A program made the translations under genes and the position numbers. A model generated the notes under the pieces. The model was not told the origin of the DNA. It saw nothing but the letters and a program-made list of their open reading frames with translations, and ran no database searches. From DATFJC01 sp964528795 (GTDB taxonomy: Bacteria > Patescibacteriota > Patescibacteriia > UBA2591 > UBA6264): a DNA stretch of 7,976 nt. The stretch spans positions 1 through 7,976 of the forward strand of contig CAZGUY010000025.1 in the NCBI GenBank assembly GCA_964528795.1, written 5' to 3'. Shown here piece by piece: positions 1 to 4,433 of this stretch (the stretch's first letter is position 1; each line of letters starts with the position of its first letter).

Positions 1-2
1 TG

Positions 3-344
3 GTCAAAGGGGGGTTGAATTTTCTTTCTTTTTATTTTAAAGATTAAAAAGTTATACCAATCAAATTAGAACTAGTTAGTTTTTGGATAATTGAAAATAA
101 TGACGATAAAAAATTAGACATCAAGGTTGAATTATTGAATCCTAAGAACAAAACTTTAGATCACTTTGATAAAAGTATAGAAATAAAAAAGGGATCCTCA
201 AGGTTAAGAAACCGTATTAGAATTGAAGGCTTACCATTTTCAGGTCAAGGCAGATATTTTTTTAAAGTCAAACAAAAACAAAAGAAAAAATATAAAACTG
301 TTGCCAATATACCTGTTGAAATTAAAATAAAAAATAAATCATAA
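3..344 (+). pseudogene. DUF6941-like hypothetical protein, 5'-truncated by window edge and interrupted by TAA
   Basis: The function is unknown. The frame is open from position 48 to the TAA at 342-344 and encodes 98 residues. It begins KVIPIKLELVSFWII and continues through alternating beta-like segments to PVEIKIKNKS. From memory this pattern (a lysine-rich strand, LLNP turn, GxGRYFFKV strand, final VEIKIK) resembles the C-terminal half of the DUF6941 family; no search was possible. No ATG, GTG or TTG exists between 48 and 134, and the first start (TTG at 135) would cut off clearly coding sequence. Upstream, the same frame reads GGLNFLSFYFKD from position 3 to an in-frame TAA at 45-47 and then resumes, as if one sense codon had become a stop. 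I therefore call it a nonsense-disrupted gene. Alternatives are an assembly error in the A-run at 46-50, or a short protein starting at TTG 135. Confidence 0.5.
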
Positions 345-353
345 TAATTTAGT

Positions 354-382
354 CCTCCTAACAGGTGCGACCTGCGAGGAGG
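354..382 (+). repeat. Solitary hairpin related to the 5' hairpin of the tRNA-inserted elements (copy C)
   Basis: This 29-nt GC-rich inverted repeat pairs CCTC with GAGG and CAGGT with ACCTG around a GCG loop. Twenty-one consecutive bases match the hairpin at 7845-7873 (read on the minus strand), and the hairpin at 4028-4055 is a diverged version. The outer stem is CCTC/GAGG here and CTTC/GAAG at 7845-7873, a compensatory change. No tRNA or remainder of the element is visible beside it, so it is either a relic or an independent repeat family. Confidence 0.65.
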
Positions 383-407
383 TGGTAGGGAGATTGGGTC
401 ACTATAC

Positions 408-427
408 GGAGATCGGATCTCCTTTTT
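408..427 (+). terminator. Rho-independent terminator
   Basis: A perfect 6-bp stem GGAGAT/ATCTCC with a CGG loop (408-422) is followed by TTTTT. It would end transcription of the broken upstream gene before the lepA promoter, which starts 13 bp later. Confidence 0.75.
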
Positions 428-439
428 GTTTTATTTAAA

Positions 440-468
440 TTGACATTTAAGCTAAAAAAAGATATTAT
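440..468 (+). promoter_or_regulatory. Sigma70-type promoter of the lepA operon
   Basis: TTGACA (440-445) and TATTAT (463-468) are separated by exactly 17 bp. The expected transcription start near 474-476 lies only a few bases before the lepA ATG at 478, so the mRNA would be leaderless or nearly so. Confidence 0.7.
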
Positions 469-477
469 TTAAATAGT

Positions 478-2295
478 ATGAAAACAAAAAATATTAGAAA
501 TTTTTGCATTATTTCACACGTAGATCATGGTAAATCTACCTTAGCTGATCGTTTTTTGGAAGTTACTAACACGATCTCTAAAAAAGAAATGAGATCCCAG
601 TATTTAGATGAAATGGAAATGGAAAGAGAAAGGGGGATTACCATAAAACTTCAACCTGTTAACATGACTTATAATTTAAATGGAAAGGATTACCATTTAA
701 ATTTAATTGATACACCTGGTCATGTTGATTTTTCTTATGAAGTTTCACGTTCACTGGCTGCCGTAGAAGGAGCCATTCTTTTAGTTGATGTTAGTCAAGG
801 AATTCAAGCCCAGACTATGGCTAATCTTCATTTAGCTAAAAAACAAGATCTTGAAATTATTCCCGTTATAAACAAAATTGATATTAAGGGGGTTGATATT
901 GAGCCAGTTAAAAAAGAACTATCTGAAATCACAGGTAAAGATAAAGATGATATTATTTGTATTTCTGCCAAGGAAGGAACAAGGGTAAAAAAGGTATTAG
1001 AGCGGGTTATAAAGGACGTTCCCGCCCCAAAGGTAAGCAAAGAAAAAGATTTAAAAGCTCTTATTTTTGATTCATTTTTTGATGAATATAAAGGAGTAAT
1101 TGCCTATGTAAGGATTTTTAGCGGTGAGATTCAAAAAGAAGACAAAATTAAATTTATAAGAAACAAAACTAGCTCTGAAACTGGTGAAGTAGGAAAGTTT
1201 TCTCCAAAATTAAAACCAAAAGATAAATTAGATCAAGGTGATATTGGTTATGTTGTAACTGGACAAAAAGACATTGAAAAAGTTAGAGTAGGGGACACTA
1301 TAACTAAAAAAGGACAAACCCCTAAACCCTTACCTGGTTATAAAGAACCCCAGCCTATGGTGTTTGCAGGAGTTTATTTGAAATCTGGTTCTGATACAGA
1401 TAAATTAAGAGATGGTTTAAATCGTTTAAAATTAAATGATTCTAGTTTAGTTTTTGAACCAGAAAGGTTTCCTGGTCTTGGTTTTGGTTTTAGGGTTGGT
1501 TTTTTAGGTCTTTTACATATGGATGTTATCAGGGAAAGATTAGAAAAAGAATATAATTTAGATATTGTAATGACTTCTCCAAGTGTAGCATATAAAGTTT
1601 ATAAAAAAGATGGGGACATGGTAGAAGTTAATTTTCCAGATAAACTTCCCCCAGTTCAAAAAATAGATCATATCGAAGAACCTTGGGTTAATGTTGAAAT
1701 TATGACTCCTGAAAAATATATTGGTGGAGTTATGGATACTGTTTCTAGTATTTCAAGTAAAGAGAGGATAAAGTTTGATTCTATGAAATACATAAGTGGA
1801 GGAAAACAAAATTATATTAAAAGAGTTCTTTTAAGTTACAAATTACCCTTATCCATTCTTTTAACTGGTTTTTATGATAAAATAAAAAGTGTTTCAGAAG
1901 GCTATGCTTCATATTCTTATGAATTTATTGATTACAGAAAAGCAGATGTTGTGAAACTAGATATTTTAGTAGCTGGTGACAAAGTGCCACCCCTTTCTAC
2001 TATTGCTTATGAAGATGAATCTTATAGGGTTGGTAGAAAAATTACTAAAAAATTAAAAGAGGTTTTACCTCGCCAAATGTTTGAAGTTAAGATTCAAGCT
2101 GCAATTGGGAGTAATATTATTGCAGCTGAACGAATACCTGCAGCTAGAAAAGATGTTACAGCTGGACTTTATGGTGGAGATGTAAGTAGAAAGAAAAAAT
2201 TGTTAAAAAAGCAGAGAAAAGGTAAGAAAAAAATGAAACAATCAGGCAGTGTTTCCATTCCTCCTAAAGCTTATAGGGTTATAAATCAACGTTAA
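478..2295 (+). CDS. lepA: Elongation factor 4 (LepA), ribosome-associated GTPase
   Basis: LepA/EF4 is a translational GTPase related to EF-G that acts on the ribosome and has been linked to back-translocation and to ribosome assembly or initiation. All GTPase motifs are present: P-loop HVDHGKST (residues 14-21), switch I ERERGIT with T55, DTPGH (78-82), NKID (132-135) and SAK (163-165). The LepA-specific C-terminal tail is clear, with YGGDVSRKKKLLKKQRKGKK followed by KMKQ. At 605 residues it is full length. The ATG at 478 is chosen because MKTKNIRNFCIISHVDHGK is the expected N-terminus. There is no Shine-Dalgarno sequence and the promoter -10 ends 9 bp upstream, implying leaderless initiation. 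It is the first gene of a four-gene operon and its stop is 4 bp before the next start. Confidence is very high from the motifs and tail. Confidence 0.98.
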   Translation: MKTKNIRNFCIISHVDHGKSTLADRFLEVTNTISKKEMRSQYLDEMEMERERGITIKLQPVNMTYNLNGKDYHLNLIDTPGHVDFSYEVSRSLAAVEGAILLVDVSQGIQAQTMANLHLAKKQDLEIIPVINKIDIKGVDIEPVKKELSEITGKDKDDIICISAKEGTRVKKVLERVIKDVPAPKVSKEKDLKALIFDSFFDEYKGVIAYVRIFSGEIQKEDKIKFIRNKTSSETGEVGKFSPKLKPKDKLDQGDIGYVVTGQKDIEKVRVGDTITKKGQTPKPLPGYKEPQPMVFAGVYLKSGSDTDKLRDGLNRLKLNDSSLVFEPERFPGLGFGFRVGFLGLLHMDVIRERLEKEYNLDIVMTSPSVAYKVYKKDGDMVEVNFPDKLPPVQKIDHIEEPWVNVEIMTPEKYIGGVMDTVSSISSKERIKFDSMKYISGGKQNYIKRVLLSYKLPLSILLTGFYDKIKSVSEGYASYSYEFIDYRKADVVKLDILVAGDKVPPLSTIAYEDESYRVGRKITKKLKEVLPRQMFEVKIQAAIGSNIIAAERIPAARKDVTAGLYGGDVSRKKKLLKKQRKGKKKMKQSGSVSIPPKAYRVINQR

Positions 2296-2299
2296 ATTT

Positions 2300-2683
2300 A
2301 TGACAAAAGAAAAAAGCCCTGTTAAAAAAGTTTTTGATTCAAAATATACTTTTTATATTTTAATAATTTTATTTATTATAGTTTTTATATCCTTAATTAA
2401 GGTTTCCAAAAATAGACTTGTTTTAAAAAAACAATCTAATTATTACGATCAAAAAATTGAAGAGATAAAACAAGATAACCAAGGCTTAGCTACTCAAATA
2501 CAAAGAGCTAAAACAAAATATTTTCAGGAAAAAGCAGCTCGAATGAAGTTTGGATTGCAAAAACCAGGTGAAAAAGTTATTATTTTTACTAAAGGGGAAA
2601 AAGACTTAAAACAAGAACAAGAATCTTATTTAAAAAGAAAATTTTCTAATTTAAAGGCTTGGTGGAATCATTTTTTTAATTAA
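2300..2683 (+). CDS. FtsB/DivIC-like septum formation initiator protein
   Basis: This 127-residue protein has the FtsB/DivIC layout: a short basic cytoplasmic N-terminus, one membrane helix (about residues 16-35), then a charged coiled-coil stretch (about 43-75, ending QIQRAKTKYFQEKAA). The family signature follows as EKAARMKFGLQKPGEKVIIF (77-96). Family members are bitopic divisome proteins whose coiled coil pairs with FtsL and couples septal peptidoglycan synthesis to constriction. The Lys/Gln-rich tail beyond residue 97 is longer than in E. coli FtsB and has a WW pair near the end. The gene starts at ATG 2300, 4 bp after lepA, with no separate promoter and no clear ribosome binding site. 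The family assignment is firm; whether it is FtsB or DivIC cannot be decided, so no symbol is given. Confidence 0.85.
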   Translation: MTKEKSPVKKVFDSKYTFYILIILFIIVFISLIKVSKNRLVLKKQSNYYDQKIEEIKQDNQGLATQIQRAKTKYFQEKAARMKFGLQKPGEKVIIFTKGEKDLKQEQESYLKRKFSNLKAWWNHFFN

Positions 2684-2691
2684 ATATATTT

Positions 2692-3108
2692 ATGACTTAT
2701 CAAGACAAAATAAAACTTTCAACAAAAGGTTTTTGTGATTTAATTAATATCACAGATAAGGTTAAAAGGATTGTATCTGAATCTTCAATAAAGGATGGTT
2801 TAGTTTTAGTTTTTGTTACCGGTTCTACAGCTGGCATTACTACTATTGAGTATGAATCTAATTTAGTAAAAGATTTTCAAGAATTTATTAAAAAATTAAT
2901 ACCAAAAGAAAAAGATTATCATCACAATGAAACTTGGGGAGACGGTAACGGCTTTTCTCACTTAAGAGCTTCTCTTTTAGGGCCAAGTATAACTGTGTCA
3001 GTTGAAAAAGGTGTCCCTAAACTAGGCACTTGGCAACAAATTGTTTTGTGTGATTTTGATAATCGATCTCGGGATAGAGAAATAATAGTTAAAGTAATTG
3101 GAGAATAA
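2692..3108 (+). CDS. YjbQ/UPF0047 family protein (putative secondary thiamine-phosphate synthase)
   Basis: The 138-residue sequence carries the UPF0047/YjbQ hallmarks. These are FVTGSTAGITTIEYE (residues 41-55), a His-rich central segment YHHNETWGDGNGFSHLRAS (76-94), and the C-terminal strand block GVPKLGTWQQIVLCDFDNRSRDRE (107-130). The last block contains the near-invariant LGTWQ and the acidic/Arg segment. Family members form small beta-barrel trimers, and some have weak thiamine-phosphate synthase activity; the physiological role is unsettled. The GSTAGITTIEYE and WGDGNGxSHLRA wording is, as I recall it, closer to archaeal and thermophile homologues than to E. coli YjbQ, which would fit lateral exchange. 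The start ATG 2692 lies 8 bp after the upstream stop. The stop TAA is immediately followed by the next ATG, so it is internal to the operon. Confidence 0.9.
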   Translation: MTYQDKIKLSTKGFCDLINITDKVKRIVSESSIKDGLVLVFVTGSTAGITTIEYESNLVKDFQEFIKKLIPKEKDYHHNETWGDGNGFSHLRASLLGPSITVSVEKGVPKLGTWQQIVLCDFDNRSRDREIIVKVIGE

Positions 3109-3636
3109 ATGGATTATATTATAGTTAATTTTTTAAATGGCTTTATTGGCAAATACTTTGCCTTAGATGTTTTAGTTATTCTATTTTCTGATTTTTTTAT
3201 TCTTTTTTTACCATTTTTAGTTATTTTAGTTTATTTATTAAAAAAGAAAGATTTTAAGCCTGTTGTTTTTAAGATATTTACTGGTATTTTTTTAGCTGGT
3301 TTTTTAAATTATATTATTGCTGAAACTATTCAAAGAATTAGACCCTTTGCTTTATATGAAAAAATAACCCAATTTAGTCGTTTTTTCTCAATTTCTCCTT
3401 CTGATTTTTCTTTTCCTTCTGATCATACCGCTATTGCTTTTGTGATCGCCTTTTTAGTTTATTATGAATGGAAAAATTTTGGAAAAGTTTTAATTTTAAT
3501 TGCTAGCTTAATAGGTTTGAGTCGAGTTTTTATAGGAGTTCACTTTTTAACAGATATATTAGCTGGTATTGGAGTGGCATTTTTAGTTTCTTTTGTGGTT
3601 AATAAAATACTTATTTTCCAAACTAAAGAAGAGTAA
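3109..3636 (+). CDS. PAP2-family membrane phosphatase (BcrC/PgpB-like, probable undecaprenyl-diphosphatase)
   Basis: A 175-residue protein with about five hydrophobic segments and the PAP2 acid phosphatase motifs. They are RP (R78-P79), PSDH (103-106) and a perfect SRx5Hx3D (S138, R139, H145, D149). Such enzymes dephosphorylate lipid pyrophosphates; FPSDHT with this size is typical of BcrC-type undecaprenyl-pyrophosphate phosphatases, which recycle the lipid carrier for peptidoglycan and glycan synthesis. The lysine expected seven residues before R78 in the classical Kx6RP motif appears to be Ala71, so the substrate-binding motif is degenerate. The start codon directly abuts the yjbQ-like stop, indicating translational coupling. 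No terminator follows before the tRNA promoter at 3643. The family is sure; the exact lipid substrate is inferred. Confidence 0.88.
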   Translation: MDYIIVNFLNGFIGKYFALDVLVILFSDFFILFLPFLVILVYLLKKKDFKPVVFKIFTGIFLAGFLNYIIAETIQRIRPFALYEKITQFSRFFSISPSDFSFPSDHTAIAFVIAFLVYYEWKNFGKVLILIASLIGLSRVFIGVHFLTDILAGIGVAFLVSFVVNKILIFQTKEE

Positions 3637-3642
3637 AAAGGC

Positions 3643-3671
3643 TTGACTTTTTAAAGAGTTTTTTTTATACT
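3643..3671 (+). promoter_or_regulatory. Strong sigma70-type promoter of the tRNA operon
   Basis: TTGACT (3643-3648) and TATACT (3666-3671) have a 17-bp spacer. The predicted start near 3678 is about 27 nt before the first tRNA, leaving a short 5' leader for RNase P. Transcription would run through both tRNAs and element copy A to the terminator at 4350. Confidence 0.75.
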
Positions 3672-3704
3672 AAATAAAGCTTGGAGATATTTAAAATTAA
3701 TTGA

Positions 3705-3779
3705 CGCGGGGTAGAGCAATGGCAGCTCGCAAGGCCCATAACCTTGAGGTTGCAGGTTCGAATCCTGCCCCCGCTACCA
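3705..3779 (+). tRNA. Initiator tRNA-fMet (CAT)
   Basis: A full 75-nt cloverleaf can be drawn. The acceptor is CGCGGGG/CCCCGCT, the D-stem GAGC/GCTC, the anticodon stem CAAGG/CCTTG with loop CCCATAA, and the T-stem GCAGG/CCTGC with loop TTCGAAT. A73 and an encoded CCA follow. The first acceptor position is C1 opposite U72, unpaired as required of bacterial initiator tRNAs (C1:A72 is usual), and two G:C pairs sit next to the anticodon loop. Its T-loop reads GGTTCGAATC, unlike the GGTTCGATTC of the two tRNAs that carry element insertions. Confidence 0.93.
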
Positions 3780-3791
3780 TTTGAAATAATT

Positions 3792-3863
3792 GGCAGGGTA
3801 GCTCAGAGGTAGAGCAGTGGACTCATAAGCCACCAGTCGCGGGTTCGATTCCCGCCCCTGCTA
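3792..3863 (+). tRNA. tRNA-Met (CAT), elongator (tRNA-Ile2 not excluded)
   Basis: A 72-nt cloverleaf with acceptor GGCAGGG/CCCTGCT (terminal G1:U72 wobble), D-stem GCTC/GAGC, anticodon loop CTCATAA and T-stem GCGGG/CCCGC with loop TTCGATT. The anticodon stem has four pairs (GTGG/CCAC) plus an A31:G39 mismatch. Discriminator A73 is followed directly by T-rich DNA, so CCA is not encoded. CAT could be elongator Met or, after lysidine modification by TilS, Ile2; sequence alone does not decide. The last 21 bp of the gene belong to the 30-bp direct repeat that bounds element copy A, and a second copy of this 3' end lies at 4298-4318. Confidence 0.9.
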
Positions 3864-3872
3864 TTTTTATAT
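3843..3872 (+). repeat. Left direct repeat of element A (tRNA-Met 3' end and trailer)
   Basis: Thirty bases beginning at the T-loop GTTCGATTCCC are repeated exactly at 4298-4327. The repeat covers the distal T-arm, acceptor 3' strand and discriminator, plus nine bases of non-coding trailer (TTTTTATAT). The base just before the repeat differs (G3842 against T4297), so the boundary is sharp. It is read as a target-site duplication. Confidence 0.9.
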
Positions 3873-4297
3873 TATAAAAATTTAAATTGGTGAACCCTTA
3901 AGGTTAACTAGTTTCAAATGACCCTGGAGCTCTCACCTCCTAACGGAGGAAAGACCTCCTATCCGTGTATCTTTCAAAGAAACCTGGAGCTCTCACCTCC
4001 TAACGGAGGAAAGACCTCCATTTTTAGCTTCTTACAGGTTTGGCTTGCGAGGAGGTATAGAATCGAACCAGAAAGGGGTCGGGAAAACTGTGTTGTTTTC
4101 CCGTGGAGGAAATACTAAAACCGAGTAAATACTTTCTTTTTTATAAAGAAAGTATTAAAGAAAGGTGTCAGGAAAGATTTATCTTTCCTGTGTTGGAAAC
4201 CAGTGAACCTGCGAACGCCAGAAACCGAGGGTTTCTGGGGAATAGGTGAAACCTATGACGTTTTAAAAATGATGTTAAACTGTGTTTAACGAATGAT
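3873..4297 (+). mobile_element. Element copy A: non-coding structured-RNA insertion in the tRNA-Met 3' end
   Basis: This 425-bp body between direct repeats has no convincing ORF. The left 150 bp holds a 60-bp-period tandem repeat. The right 270 bp is homologous to copy B at 7604-7873 in inverted orientation, and 4116-4297 is identical to the reverse complement of 7604-7785. Hairpins visible by eye: 4028-4052 (CTTC/GAGG plus CAGGT/GCTTG), 4081-4102 (GGGAAAAC/GTTTTCCC), 4128-4156 (12 bp), 4169-4190 (8-10 bp), 4218-4238 (9 bp), 4242-4256 (6 bp) and 4274-4290 (7 bp). Positions 4060-4069 are exactly complementary to the target T-arm. The right end is GAATGAT, directly followed by the duplicated GTTCGA. 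It lies in the tRNA transcription unit and in the same sense. No recombinase or reverse transcriptase is encoded, so it would need mobilisation in trans. I cannot assign a known family. Confidence 0.8.
3912..4019 (+). repeat. Two-copy tandem repeat, 60-bp period, with GGAGG/CCTCC hairpins
   Basis: Thirty-seven bases at 3923-3959 recur exactly at 3983-4019, and weaker similarity extends left to TTTCAAA (3912 and 3972). Each unit has the palindrome GAGCTC followed by CCTCC-TAAC-GGAGG-AAAGA-CCTCC, which can form either of two mutually exclusive hairpins. Each unit also contains TCACCTCCT, the sequence of the bacterial 16S rRNA 3' end. The repeat occurs only in copy A; copy B has about 20 bp at the equivalent place. 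Confidence 0.85.
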
Positions 4298-4327
4298 GTT
4301 CGATTCCCGCCCCTGCTATTTTTATAT
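4298..4327 (+). repeat. Right direct repeat of element A (detached tRNA-Met 3' end)
   Basis: An exact 30-bp copy of 3843-3872, without the 5' part of a tRNA before it. If a later 3-bp difference is allowed, similarity continues a few bases (AAAAAT). It marks the right boundary of the insertion and would be transcribed just before the terminator. Confidence 0.9.
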
Positions 4328-4349
4328 AAAAATAGGTAACTTAATAGTT

Positions 4350-4374
4350 CAGGCATTTAGCCTGTATTTTTTTA
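4350..4374 (+). terminator. Terminator of the tRNA-Met operon and element A
   Basis: Stem CAGGC/GCCTG with an ATTTA loop (4350-4364), then TATTTTTTTT. It lies downstream of the duplicated tRNA end, so element A is inside the tRNA transcript and does not follow it as a separate unit. Confidence 0.7.
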
Positions 4375-4383
4375 TATTAAAAA

Positions 4384-4412
4384 TTGAAAAAAAGATATAA
4401 AAAGATTATACT
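4384..4412 (+). promoter_or_regulatory. Sigma70-type promoter of the glycosyltransferase gene
   Basis: TTGAAA (4384-4389) and TATACT (4407-4412) with a 17-bp spacer. Transcription would start near 4419, about 15 nt before the TTG at 4434. Confidence 0.6.
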
Positions 4413-4433
4413 AAATAATAGTTAATTTATAGG

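Noticed and set aside
828..1040. Minus-strand ORF inside lepA
   Set aside because: A shadow of the strongly conserved lepA coding strand, with no independent support.
3912..4019. CRISPR mini-array (37-bp repeat, 23-bp spacer)
   Set aside because: Only two units, similarity continues into the supposed spacer (TTTCAAA), internal GGAGG/CCTCC symmetry is not CRISPR-like, and no cas gene is present.
3923..4019. Integron attC site (TCCTAAC resembling an R' box)
   Set aside because: No paired GTTRRRY box in the right arrangement, no integrase and no gene cassettes.
3918..4118. 66-codon plus-strand ORF across the tandem repeat and element A
   Set aside because: Its peptide repeats LELSPPNGGKTS because the DNA repeats, it crosses structured hairpins, and the frame is not kept in copy B. 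It is not a credible gene.
3843..4327. Ordinary tyrosine-recombinase genomic island or satellite in a tRNA
   Set aside because: No integrase or cargo, and the two nearly identical bodies carry different tRNA-specific repeats, which a single attP cannot explain. A trans-acting recombinase is not fully excluded.
4028..4327. Group I or group II intron interrupting the tRNA
   Set aside because: Both tRNAs are complete upstream of the element, so they are not interrupted. I could not find a group I P7 core or a group II domain V; a GTGCG-like start in copy B (GTGCGACC) is not kept in copy A. A covariance-model scan would be decisive.
4028..4327. tmRNA (ssrA) or RNase P RNA
   Set aside because: The tRNA-like 3' end belongs to the local tRNA and differs between copies. 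No matching tRNA-like 5' half, tag-reading frame or RNase P signature was seen.
4168..4356. 62-codon minus-strand ORF in element A
   Set aside because: It runs antisense through five RNA hairpins and into the tRNA 3' copy, with no family resemblance, promoter or start signal.
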